From Pseudomonadota bacterium (GTDB taxonomy: Bacteria; Pseudomonadota; Gammaproteobacteria; Burkholderiales; Burkholderiaceae_B): DNA of 25,993 nt. The position numbers were made by a program, and so were the translations under genes. Below, piece by piece: positions 1 to 6,831 of the stretch. How positions within the stretch are numbered: the first letter of the stretch is position 1; each line of letters opens with the position of its first letter. Where the stretch lies: NCBI GenBank assembly GCA_023387815.1, contig JAEWHK010000044.1, positions 1 through 25,993 on the forward strand, read 5' to 3'. The notes under the pieces are model-generated. The model saw only the letters and a list, made by a program, of their open reading frames with translations, was not told the DNA's origin and did no database searches.

Positions 1-2
1 CC

Positions 3-476
3 GTAGAAATTAAAGCAGTTGCTATGAATGACTTCGCTAAAAAATCACCAGACATAAAAGCCGCAGCTAAAAAAGCAGTTGCCAAGAAAGCACCTGCCAA
101 AAAAGCTGCAGCCAAAAAGGCCCCCGCAAAAAAAGCCGCAGCCAAGAAGGCCGTAGCTAAAAAAGCAGTTGCCAAGAAAGCGCCAGCCAAAAAAGCGGCT
201 GCCAAAAAGGCTCCTGCCAAGAAAGCCGTAGCGAAGAAAGCTGTCGCTAAAAAAGCACCGGCCAAAAAAGCGGCTGCGAAAAAGGCGCCCGCCAAGTCGG
301 TAGCGAAAAAGGCACCTGCAAAAAAGCCCGTCGCTAGAAAGGCACCTGCAGCGAAAAAGCCGGTTGTCAAAAAAGCGCCCGCAGCGCCCGTGACAGAAAC
401 GGTTTCCGCTGATGATGCGAAAACAGCAACGAATACGTCTGCTGCATGGCCTTTCCCTACGGGCGGCCGTCCTTAA
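3..476 (+). CDS. KKAxA pentapeptide-repeat, histone H1-like basic protein, 5' end outside the window
   Basis: An extremely basic, low-complexity protein. The first in-frame ATG is at 24, but the frame is open back to base 3 (it reads VEIKAVA before the Met) and no Shine-Dalgarno sequence precedes base 24, so I treat the gene as cut by the window edge. From residue 16 after that Met there are 15 consecutive pentapeptides KKA(V/P/A)A, then degenerate APAKKPVA-type units, an acidic/Thr-rich linker, and the C-terminal end AWPFPTGGRP. Such Ala/Lys/Pro tails are known from bacterial histone H1-like proteins (BpH1 type) and from the PhaM/phasin group of polyhydroxybutyrate granule proteins; they bind DNA non-specifically. 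The missing N-terminus would decide between these. An intrinsic terminator follows. Coding status is sure; exact family is not. Confidence 0.75.
   Translation, partial: VEIKAVAMNDFAKKSPDIKAAAKKAVAKKAPAKKAAAKKAPAKKAAAKKAVAKKAVAKKAPAKKAAAKKAPAKKAVAKKAVAKKAPAKKAAAKKAPAKSVAKKAPAKKPVARKAPAAKKPVVKKAPAAPVTETVSADDAKTATNTSAAWPFPTGGRP
69..293 (+). repeat. 15-bp tandem repeats encoding 15 KKA(V/P/A)A units
   Basis: Fifteen in-frame 15-bp units encode KKAVA, KKAPA or KKAAA in varying order. A longer block (AVAKKAPAKKAAAKKAPAK) recurs three times, 30 and then 25 residues apart, which suggests expansion by duplicating several units at once. Synonymous codons vary between units (gcc/gct/gca/gcg, aaa/aag), so the array is not a fresh perfect duplication. 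Confidence 0.9.
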
Positions 477-500
477 GACGCAGTATGAGTCCGGTATAAT
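473..500 (+). promoter_or_regulatory. Candidate sigma-70 promoter downstream of the repeat protein gene
   Basis: A perfect TATAAT lies at 495-500. A 4/6 match to the -35 box, TTAAGA, lies at 473-478 with a 16-bp spacer and overlaps the stop codon of the upstream gene. A transcript would start near 507 and reach the terminator at 539-566. The -35 is weak, so this is only a candidate. Confidence 0.4.
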
Positions 501-506
501 GGAACT

Positions 507-566
507 GCCCTTTCGGACAGTGCGATGATATCCGGCTCAAAGGGTGCCCTGGTGGCACCCTTTTTT
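507..566 (+). ncRNA. Possible small RNA of about 60 nt ending at an intrinsic terminator
   Basis: If the TATAAT at 495-500 is used, the transcript would run about 60 nt to the U-tract at 561-566. It would contain a small 5' hairpin (ACTG at 504-507 with CAGT at 518-521, plus CC/GG inside) and the strong terminator stem. No reading frame of useful size lies within it. The same bases could simply be the 3' untranslated region of the upstream gene. This is inference from sequence signals only. Confidence 0.3.
539..566 (+). terminator. Strong Rho-independent terminator
   Basis: A perfect 7-bp stem GGGTGCC (542-548) / GGCACCC (554-560) with the 5-nt loop CTGGT is followed by six T. It extends by three A-T pairs from 539-541. 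It sits inside an 11-bp inverted repeat (487-497 and 568-578). Confidence 0.9.
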
Positions 567-627
567 CATACCGGACTCTCTTATGTGACTGGCCGGACAG
601 AATCTTTCCGGTTCTGCCTGCCACCAG

Positions 628-656
628 CCGTCCGACCCCTGGTTGGGCGGTTTTTT
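628..656 (+). terminator. Second intrinsic terminator or attenuator just upstream of yggT
   Basis: CCGTCC (628-633) pairs with GGGCGG (645-650) with one G-U pair. An inner ACC (635-637) / GGT (641-643) stem closes a CCT loop, and six T follow (651-656). It lies only 20 bases before the yggT ATG. CGGAC at 594-598 can pair with GTCCG at 630-634 and would open the terminator stem, so an attenuator is possible. Confidence 0.65.
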
Positions 657-676
657 ATTTTGCCGGATGCGGAACA

Positions 677-1225
677 ATGATTTCTTCGATACTTACCTTT
701 CTTATATCCACGATCTTCTCGCTGCTGATTTCGGTTTTCCTGCTCAGGGCCTGGATGTACTGGGTACGTGTGCATCCGTTTACACCTTACGCCCGCATGA
801 TCAACAGCGTGACTGACTGGGCCGTGACTCCTCTGCGGTCCATTCTGCCAACGGGAAACAAGATTGATTCTGCCTCCCTGCTGATGGCGTTTCTGTGTGC
901 CATTGTTGAAATGCTGCTGTTGATGTCGTTGAGCGGCTTTGGGTTTGAGCAGGGTTTATTGCTGCGCCTGCCGCTGGTAGCGCTTCTGATGACGGTCAAA
1001 TGGGCTCTGAGTCTGGCAACCTGGGTCTGCATCTTTCAGGCGATTCTTTCCTGGATCAACCCCATGCAGCCCATCATGCCCGTACTCAATACCTTGCTGG
1101 CTCCCTTGCTGGATCCCATTCGCAGGCATATGCCACGCACGGGGATGATGGATTTTTCCCCGCTGATACTGATTCTGATATTGCAGGTCGTGCAGATTGC
1201 ACTCAGCAATCTGATCTCTTTCTGA
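677..1225 (+). CDS. yggT: YggT family integral membrane protein
   Basis: A 182-residue, very hydrophobic protein with the two-fold repeat typical of the YggT family. Each half is a membrane helix followed by an amphipathic segment with a Pro-Leu/Ile-Arg motif: WAVTPLRSILP near residues 48-58 and APLLDPIRRHMP near 142-153. Membrane segments are visible at about 5-25, 66-86, 98-125 and 160-180. The E. coli homologue is linked to osmotic/K+ tolerance, and relatives take part in membrane-protein or division-site organisation; the exact role is not settled. The gene often follows proC, which is absent here. A weak GGA precedes the ATG. It stands alone, flanked by terminators, and is convergent with the pfkB-like gene. 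Confidence 0.9.
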   Translation: MISSILTFLISTIFSLLISVFLLRAWMYWVRVHPFTPYARMINSVTDWAVTPLRSILPTGNKIDSASLLMAFLCAIVEMLLLMSLSGFGFEQGLLLRLPLVALLMTVKWALSLATWVCIFQAILSWINPMQPIMPVLNTLLAPLLDPIRRHMPRTGMMDFSPLILILILQVVQIALSNLISF

Positions 1226-1236
1226 GATTCTGTCAG

Positions 1237-1316
1237 AAAAAAGGCCCCGCCTGAGCTGCCCTCCTGGTGCTGGATTGATGTCCAGCGTTGTGAGGTCACT
1301 TCAAACGGGGTTTTTT
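1237..1316. terminator. Probable bidirectional terminator between yggT and the pfkB-like gene
   Basis: AAAAAA (1237-1242) and CCCCG (1245-1249) face CGGGG (1306-1310) and TTTTTT (1311-1316), which gives a stem with U-tracts on both strands. The long loop holds a perfect hairpin, GCTGGA (1269-1274) / TCCAGC (1281-1286). The two flanking genes converge here, which fits a shared terminator. The large loop lowers confidence. Confidence 0.5.
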
Positions 1317-1318
1317 AT

Positions 1319-1401
1319 CGGGCCCTATTTTCTCGGGCCTTTACTTTTCTCGGGCCTTTACTTTTTTCGGGCTTTTTCTTTTCCCGGGCCTTTTGTTTTC
1401 T
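1319..1401. repeat. Five imperfect tandem copies of a 17-bp unit (CGGGCCTTTACTTTTCT)
   Basis: CGGG recurs at 1319, 1334, 1351, 1368 and 1385, so the period is 15, 17, 17, 17. The second and third copies differ at one of 17 positions; the others are more diverged. Apart from the CGGG core the + strand is pyrimidine-rich. The array lies in non-coding DNA between two convergent genes, just before the end of the pfkB-like gene. Confidence 0.85.
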
Positions 1402-1445
1402 ATTTCAAATGCGATCCGCTATGTCTCGCAGCACTCAATAGGGAT

Positions 1446-2396
1446 TCAGCTGGCGCTATCAGGCAGTGACAGGCTGTAAGCCGACTGCAGCTTCGCAGAT
1501 ATCTCCTGTCGCGTCGGTTTATGGTTTTGCGGTCCCTGAGACGCGATCTTGATCGCGCCCATGATGCTGCCCAGTTTGCAGGCATCTTCAAATGACCAGC
1601 CCTGAGTCAGGGCATACAGCAGACCACCGCGATGAGCATCGCCGCAACCGGTAGGATCCGTCACGCTTTCAGCCTTGCATGGTGCAATCGTGATCTGGCT
1701 GCCGTTTTCGTAGAGTGTCGCCCCATCAGCGCCACGGGTGACGATGACGGCACGCAGATCTTTTGCCAGATCTTCTATGGTTTTCCCCATGCGCTGCTCC
1801 ACGACAGATGCTTCGTAATCATTGAAAGTCCATACGTCAGCCAGCGCGTGCATGTCTTCCAGATCCTTACGATCAAACAGCGGCATGGCCTGACCCAGAT
1901 CGAAAATAAAAGGAATGCCGGCACCGTGCATGGCACGGGCGTGTTTGAACATGCCTTCCTTGGCGTCCGGCGCAACAATCCCCCATGCAGCAGATTCGGT
2001 GCTGACATCATTTTCTGTGGATCGTGTCATGGCACCAGGGTGAAAGGCGGCAATCTGATTGCCGTCCATGTCAGTTGTGATATGGCATTGCGGCGTAAAC
2101 ATATCGTCCAGCACGCGGACCAGTCGGGTATCGATGCCCTGGCTTTTCATTTGTGCCAGATAATCAGCCGCGTCCGGGCCAACAGTGGCAACAGGTACCG
2201 GGTTTCCACCAAGCAGACGAAGGTTATAGGCAATATTGCCTGCGCATCCGCCAAATTCCTTGCGCATGGTCGGCACGAAGAACGAAACACTCAGTGACCT
2301 GATATTCTCGGGCAGGATATGATCCTTGAAATGACCTTCAAAGGTTGTAATGGTGTCAAACGCGACTGAACCGCATACGAGGACTGCATTATTCAT
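1446..2396 (-). CDS. PfkB/ribokinase-family sugar or nucleoside kinase (adenosine kinase-like)
   Basis: A 316-residue ribokinase-fold kinase. Near the N-terminus, FGGCAGNIAYNLRLLG is the PfkB signature 1 region that binds substrate. Near the C-terminus, VTDPTGCGDAHRGG is signature 2, with the GCGD anion-hole/catalytic Asp motif. Most relatives have DAF where this one has DAH. Betaproteobacterial members with this GCGD signature are usually annotated as carbohydrate or adenosine kinases; the substrate cannot be read from sequence. It is the last gene of the prmA-zinc-ribbon-pfkB group, 11 bases after its neighbour, and its 3' end abuts a 17-bp tandem repeat. The ATG at 2396 gives a standard family length. 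Confidence 0.88.
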   Translation of the reverse strand: MNNAVLVCGSVAFDTITTFEGHFKDHILPENIRSLSVSFFVPTMRKEFGGCAGNIAYNLRLLGGNPVPVATVGPDAADYLAQMKSQGIDTRLVRVLDDMFTPQCHITTDMDGNQIAAFHPGAMTRSTENDVSTESAAWGIVAPDAKEGMFKHARAMHGAGIPFIFDLGQAMPLFDRKDLEDMHALADVWTFNDYEASVVEQRMGKTIEDLAKDLRAVIVTRGADGATLYENGSQITIAPCKAESVTDPTGCGDAHRGGLLYALTQGWSFEDACKLGSIMGAIKIASQGPQNHKPTRQEISAKLQSAYSLSLPDSAS

Positions 2397-2407
2397 TGGC
2401 TAAACCT

Positions 2408-3460
2408 TCAGGGATAAAACAAACTCAATTCGAAACCCGCCACCTGCGTGCGACTTGCCGTAATCGGCAGATCAATGGCCACTTCATCGCGAGGCTTGAA
2501 ACTGCGGCTGCGTGCATCAGGCAGGAGATAGTCTTCGGGGCTGATGATCCGTCGGGCTGACACAGAATCGGAACTGTCTTTAAGGCTCAGCACCAGCGAA
2601 GGCCAGGGTTGATCGATGGTATCGTTATTACGAATCACTGCGTGCAGCGTAAAGGCGCGGGTGTCAGGCGCAAGACCTGGCTTGTTCGCCTGCCGGAGTG
2701 CCGGCTTCAGAATGGCAAGATTGCGGGCTGAACGCGTGTAGCCGACCTGGCAACCCACAAAGCTGCAAAGCTGCACCAGTTGCGGACGCAGGTTCGGGGC
2801 AACATTGGCAATCTGGTTGCGAAATACGATGGCCCCCTGAGCGAACAGGACGATCAGCCCGAAAATCACGGCCAGGAACCACACCAGACCGCTGCCATTG
2901 CTGTGTTCCGGATCATCGTATTCGGTATCGCGCTGTACCCGTCGGCGATATTGCCCTTCTACAACCACCTCCGGCGCCCGGCTTCGTCTCCGATGATCAC
3001 GCCCTTCGTGATAATAGGCACCACTGCCTGACAGACTCGGCGTACCCGCAGAAAAGCGTTCTGAAGGCGCCCGCTCGTCAGCCTCTTCGTTTTCCACGCG
3101 TAGCGGACGCTGCGATGTCCAGTCGTCATCGTCTGCGAATTCCGGCTCCCTGTCACTTTGGCGCTCGCGCGCGGAGACTGACCGGTCAGCATAACCCGCA
3201 CGATCACGCTCAACAGGGCGATCATACTGAATCCGGAAGTCCTCGTCCTCTGCCGCAGTCTCAGTCGGCGCTGCCGCAGCCGTGTTTGCCCTGCGTGTGC
3301 CGGCCTGAAGTACCGGAAAATCCGGTTCGTCTTCCACTGCATGATCGAAGGCATTGAAGACCGTTGAACATACCCCGCAACGCACCTTGCCGCTGCGGGC
3401 ATTCAGTTGCGCTGGCGTTACGTCAAATTCAGTACTGCATTCAGGACAACGCGTTTTCAT
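2408..3460 (-). CDS. MJ0042-type zinc-ribbon membrane protein with C-terminal DUF3426
   Basis: A 350-residue protein that opens with a four-cysteine zinc ribbon: C5-x2-C8 and C28-x2-C31, as in the MJ0042 family. A long, charged, Arg/Asp/Glu-rich and probably disordered linker follows (about 40-188). One membrane helix lies at about 191-213 (LVWFLAVIFGLIVLFAQ). A DUF3426 domain at about 215-350 would face the periplasm. Such proteins are common next to prmA in Betaproteobacteria, but their function is unknown. The linker would stay in the cytoplasm with the zinc ribbon. The gene begins 9 bases after prmA and lies 11 bases before the kinase, so the three are very likely co-transcribed. Confidence 0.88.
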   Translation of the reverse strand: MKTRCPECSTEFDVTPAQLNARSGKVRCGVCSTVFNAFDHAVEDEPDFPVLQAGTRRANTAAAAPTETAAEDEDFRIQYDRPVERDRAGYADRSVSARERQSDREPEFADDDDWTSQRPLRVENEEADERAPSERFSAGTPSLSGSGAYYHEGRDHRRRSRAPEVVVEGQYRRRVQRDTEYDDPEHSNGSGLVWFLAVIFGLIVLFAQGAIVFRNQIANVAPNLRPQLVQLCSFVGCQVGYTRSARNLAILKPALRQANKPGLAPDTRAFTLHAVIRNNDTIDQPWPSLVLSLKDSSDSVSARRIISPEDYLLPDARSRSFKPRDEVAIDLPITASRTQVAGFELSLFYP

Positions 3461-3469
3461 GGGAATTCC

Positions 3470-4387
3470 TCACGCCTGCGCACGGGTACCGGCAAGGCAC
3501 ACCCAGCCTTCGTGACTGCGCCACACGCTCATCGCAATCCAGGGCGCATAGGCGGCAGCCACTTCCTCGGCCTGTCGCTCCAGCACTCCGGAAAGAATCA
3601 GGCGCCCGCCTGGCGCGACGCGACCGCAAAGCATGGGCGCGAGCACCTTAAGCGGATTGGAAAGAATATTGGCGACCACCACATCAAACGTGCCTGACTG
3701 CAGCGCGTCGGGCAGGCCGGCAGTGATCTGCACGTCATTATTGTGAGCGTTGTAGCGGGTGGACTCCACCGCCTGCTCATCGATATCGATGCCGATGACA
3801 TCTCGGGCACCCAGTTTGGCTGCGATGATCGCAAGGATGCCCGACCCACAACCGTAATCGAGCACGGTCTGATTTGGCTGCAGGCTGTCTGCCAGCCACT
3901 GGGCACACAAATGCGTGGTGGGATGGCTGCCCGTACCAAAAGCGAGTCCCGGATCAAGTTCAATCAGAATCGGATTCTGCTCACCCGTGGCGCTGGGCAC
4001 TTCAGGATTCTCGCGATGCCAGCTGGGTACGATCCAGATATGGTCGGTAATGCGGATAGGGTCGAACTGCGATTGCGTCAGCCTGACCCAGTCGGTATCG
4101 GCGACCTCTCGCAGCGCGGCCGAGTCAGAATAGTCTGTGCCCGTCTGCGCCTGCAGGCCTTCAAGAAGGTCTTCAAGTTCGAGCTCATCAGGCATGAGGG
4201 CAACAATACGGTTGCGATGCCATGCCTGAACCTCGGGTTCGCCACCTGGCTCGCCAAACAGTGGCGCTTCACTTTCCGTACCCGAGTCGGCATCTTCGAC
4301 AGAGACCGACAGCACGCCCAGTTCCAGCAGAACATCCGAAAGCGCTTCCGCCTTCTCTTCAGGGCATGTTAATACCAATTCACGCAT
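3470..4387 (-). CDS. prmA: Ribosomal protein L11 methyltransferase
   Basis: A 305-residue class I SAM-dependent methyltransferase, slightly longer than E. coli PrmA (293). It methylates ribosomal protein L11. An N-terminal L11-recognition domain covers about 1-100. The PrmA hallmark DPGLAFGTGSHPTT is at 145-158, the SAM-binding loop VLDYGCGSG at 175-183, the acidic loop DID at 201-203, and the NIL-NPL motif at 240-246. On the minus strand a good Shine-Dalgarno (AGAGGAAA) precedes the ATG. It follows accC but is separated from it by a strong terminator, so it probably needs its own promoter or readthrough. Confidence 0.96.
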   Translation of the reverse strand: MRELVLTCPEEKAEALSDVLLELGVLSVSVEDADSGTESEAPLFGEPGGEPEVQAWHRNRIVALMPDELELEDLLEGLQAQTGTDYSDSAALREVADTDWVRLTQSQFDPIRITDHIWIVPSWHRENPEVPSATGEQNPILIELDPGLAFGTGSHPTTHLCAQWLADSLQPNQTVLDYGCGSGILAIIAAKLGARDVIGIDIDEQAVESTRYNAHNNDVQITAGLPDALQSGTFDVVVANILSNPLKVLAPMLCGRVAPGGRLILSGVLERQAEEVAAAYAPWIAMSVWRSHEGWVCLAGTRAQA

Positions 4388-4408
4388 GCCGTTTCCTCTT
4401 TTATTTGT

Positions 4409-4433
4409 AAAAAAAGGTCCGAAGACCTTTTTT
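4409..4433 (-). terminator. Terminator after accC, UUCG tetraloop
   Basis: On the minus strand, AAAAAAGGTC pairs perfectly with GACCTTTTTT around a TTCG loop (UUCG in RNA, an unusually stable tetraloop), and a T-tract follows. It ends the accB-accC transcript before prmA. The stem is symmetric in A and T, so it could also act on the + strand. Confidence 0.88.
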
Positions 4434-4443
4434 GCCGACAGGT

Positions 4444-5793
4444 TTATTTGGCTCGCTGATCGAGTTTCTGTTCCAGGTAATGAATACTGGTACCACCCTC
4501 GACAAATCGGGCATCCGTCATCAGTTCCCGGTGCAGAGGAATATTGGTTTGAATTCCTTCGACCACCATTTCAGACAGCGCCAGATTCATGCGGGCAATG
4601 GCCTGCTCCCGTGTATCGCCAAAGGTAATGAGCTTGGCAATCATGGAATCATAATTGGGCGGAACCCGATAGCCATTGAAGACATGAGAGTCGATGCGGA
4701 TACCCGGACCACCTGCAACGTGCCAGTTGGTAATCAGACCGGGCGACGGCATGAATGTGTATGGGTCTTCGGCGTTGATACGGCACTCGATGGCATGCCC
4801 TCTGAGGGTGATGTCACGCTGGCGCAATTTGAATTCTTCGCCGGCAGCAATAAAGATTTGCTGCTGGACCAGGTCGATACCGGTAATGCATTCGGTCACG
4901 GTATGTTCAACCTGAATCCGTGTATTCATTTCGATGAAATAGAATTCGTTGTTTTCGTAGAGGAACTCAAAGGTACCCGCACCGCGATAGCCCATTTTGC
5001 GGCAGGCCTCAGCGCAGCGTTCACCAATTTTCTCGATCAGCTTGCGTGGAATACCGGGAGCCGGCGCTTCTTCAATCACCTTCTGGTGACGGCGCTGCAT
5101 GGAGCAGTCGCGCTCGCCCAGCCAGACTGCATCTTTCTTGCCGTCTGCCAGAACCTGGATCTCGATGTGACGTGGATTTTCCAGATATTTTTCCATGTAC
5201 ACTTCGGGATTGTTGAAGGCTGCCTGGGCTTCCGCCTTGGTCAGATTAACAGCCCCGATCAGTGCAGCCTCGGTGTGAACCACGCGCATGCCGCGACCAC
5301 CACCACCACCGGCGGCCTTGATGATCACGGGATAACCGACTTTGTTCGCCGTTTCCAGCAGATAGGCCGGATCATCGGGCAATGCCCCTTCCGAGCCAGG
5401 CACTACCGGTACGCCGGCAGCGATCATGGCCTGCTTGGCACTGACCTTGTCACCCATGATACGGATGGATTCCGGACGCGGACCGATGAATACAAAACCG
5501 GAACGCTCGACGCGCTCGGCGAAATCGGCATTTTCTGCCAGGAACCCGTAGCCAGGGTGAATCGCTTCGGCATCGGTGACTTCTGCTGCAGAAATAATGG
5601 CCGGCATATGCAGATAACTCTGCTGCGCTGGCGCGGGCCCGATACATACCGATTCGTCGGCCAGACGTACGTACTTGGCGTCCCTGTCGGCCTCGGAGTG
5701 GACGACGACTGTTTTGATACCCAGTTCGCGGCAGGCGCGCTGGATACGAAGGGCGATTTCCCCCCGGTTTGCGATCAGGATTTTTTCAAACAT
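4444..5793 (-). CDS. accC: Acetyl-CoA carboxylase, biotin carboxylase subunit
   Basis: A 449-residue protein, the same length as E. coli AccC. It carboxylates biotin on AccB using ATP and bicarbonate, the first half of the acetyl-CoA carboxylase reaction. Visible landmarks are the N-terminal biotin-carboxylase fold (KILIANRGEIALRI), the glycine-rich ATP-grasp loop KAAGGGGGRGM, the HIEIQVLADG segment, and the catalytic EMNTRIQVEHTVTE region. It starts two bases after the accB stop (TAAGTATG on the minus strand), so translation is probably coupled. A UUCG-loop terminator closes the transcript. Confidence 0.98.
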   Translation of the reverse strand: MFEKILIANRGEIALRIQRACRELGIKTVVVHSEADRDAKYVRLADESVCIGPAPAQQSYLHMPAIISAAEVTDAEAIHPGYGFLAENADFAERVERSGFVFIGPRPESIRIMGDKVSAKQAMIAAGVPVVPGSEGALPDDPAYLLETANKVGYPVIIKAAGGGGGRGMRVVHTEAALIGAVNLTKAEAQAAFNNPEVYMEKYLENPRHIEIQVLADGKKDAVWLGERDCSMQRRHQKVIEEAPAPGIPRKLIEKIGERCAEACRKMGYRGAGTFEFLYENNEFYFIEMNTRIQVEHTVTECITGIDLVQQQIFIAAGEEFKLRQRDITLRGHAIECRINAEDPYTFMPSPGLITNWHVAGGPGIRIDSHVFNGYRVPPNYDSMIAKLITFGDTREQAIARMNLALSEMVVEGIQTNIPLHRELMTDARFVEGGTSIHYLEQKLDQRAK

Positions 5794-5795
5794 AC

Positions 5796-6245
5796 TTACG
5801 CAATCACGAAAAGTGGTTGACCAAATTCTACGGGTTCACCATTTTCGACCAGAATCTCTTTGATGACACCGGACTTGTCTGCTTCGATTTCGTTAAGCAG
5901 TTTCATGGCTTCAATAATGCACAGGGCATCGCCCTCGGCAACGGTTGCACCAACTTCAACAAAAGGAGGAGAACTGGGGTTGGGCGCGCGGTAGAACGTA
6001 CCGACCATGGGAGACTTGACGACGTGACCGGCAGGCGCGGCAGGTTCAGCGGGCGCGGCGGCAGCAGTTGCGGCGGCCGGTGCCGGCGCAGCCTGTACCG
6101 GCTGAGGCTGGGCCACTGCGACAGGTTGCGTCGTCTGGGAGAACTTGACGATGCGGACCTTGCCTTCCCCTTCGGTAATTTCAAGTTCTGCGATGCCCGA
6201 TTCGGCAACCAGATCTATTAACGTTTTCAGTTTTCTCAGATCCAT
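5796..6245 (-). CDS. accB: Acetyl-CoA carboxylase, biotin carboxyl carrier protein
   Basis: A 149-residue carrier protein. An N-terminal helical region (MDLRKLKTLIDL) likely contacts AccC. An Ala/Pro-rich flexible linker spans about 41-72. The C-terminal biotinyl domain carries the EAMKL motif with the biotinylated Lys115 and the AccB-specific thumb around SPMVGTFYRAPNPSSPPF. It is paired with accC two bases downstream and lies 27 bases after aroQ. Its order with aroQ upstream and accC-prmA downstream is widely conserved in Proteobacteria. Confidence 0.97.
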   Translation of the reverse strand: MDLRKLKTLIDLVAESGIAELEITEGEGKVRIVKFSQTTQPVAVAQPQPVQAAPAPAAATAAAAPAEPAAPAGHVVKSPMVGTFYRAPNPSSPPFVEVGATVAEGDALCIIEAMKLLNEIEADKSGVIKEILVENGEPVEFGQPLFVIA

Positions 6246-6272
6246 ATTGATTCCATGCTTGGAGTTGATTGT

Positions 6273-6737
6273 TCAGACAGTGACCGTATTGCGGTCCTGT
6301 TTCAGATAATGCTTTATGCCGTACTGTAGCGCTGCCAGATAGCCGTCGGCACCCAGCCCGCAGATGACACCGACAGCCTTATCGGACAGATACGAGTGAT
6401 GCCGGAAGGACTCGCGCTGATGTACATTGGAAAGATGTACTTCGATGAACGGAATGTTCACGGCACCGAGCGCATCGCGCAGCGCAACGCTGGTATGCGT
6501 GTATGCAGCGGCATTGATCACGATAAAGGCGGTATTGCTGCGTGCCGAATGGATTTTTTCGACCAGCTCGCCTTCATGGTTGCTTTGATAGCATTCACAT
6601 TCGATACCTGCCTGGGCCGCAGCCTGCGTGAGCATACCGTTGATATCCTGCAGGGTCTGATTTCCGTAGATTTCCGGTTCTCTCGTGCCCAGCAGGTTCA
6701 GATTGGGCCCATTGAGGACAAGTACCTTTTGCGTCAT
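6273..6737 (-). CDS. aroQ: Type II 3-dehydroquinate dehydratase
   Basis: Converts 3-dehydroquinate to 3-dehydroshikimate, the third step of the shikimate pathway. I chose the ATG at 6737 (MTQKVLVLNGPNLNLLG), giving 154 residues, typical of the dodecameric type II enzyme. The frame also extends to a TTG at 6758, adding seven residues with no better ribosome-binding site. Conserved features are NGPNLNLLGTREPEIYG with the catalytic Tyr, SNHEGELVEKIH, the HLSNVHQRESFRHHS segment with the catalytic His and the Arg of the mobile loop, and the C-terminal GLGADGYLAAL. It is the first gene of the aroQ-accB-accC group. The partner enzyme AroE is encoded elsewhere in this window. Confidence 0.96.
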   Translation of the reverse strand: MTQKVLVLNGPNLNLLGTREPEIYGNQTLQDINGMLTQAAAQAGIECECYQSNHEGELVEKIHSARSNTAFIVINAAAYTHTSVALRDALGAVNIPFIEVHLSNVHQRESFRHHSYLSDKAVGVICGLGADGYLAALQYGIKHYLKQDRNTVTV

Positions 6738-6831
6738 GTAGCGCCAGTATATAAGCAAATAAACTCGTATTTAACGGCAATTTGATGCGTTTGTCTATTA
6801 AAATCTACCAATCCGCAAGCGCAGGCCGGGC

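Larger units (their letters stand above)
487..578. repeat. 11-bp perfect inverted repeat enclosing the terminator
   Basis: GAGTCCGGTAT at 487-497 is the exact reverse complement of ATACCGGACTC at 568-578. The left arm carries the first three bases of the TATAAT box. The arms are 70 bases apart and enclose both the small hairpin and the terminator. Confidence 0.8.

Noticed and set aside
4432..5820. 462-residue open frame on the + strand opposite accC
   Set aside because: It lies entirely antisense to accC, which is complete and has all biotin carboxylase motifs; the + strand product resembles no protein I know and follows from codon bias.
5769..6221. + strand frame with Gly/Arg-rich product opposite accB
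   Set aside because: The Gly/Arg richness is the complement of the Ala/Pro linker of AccB; there is no independent support.
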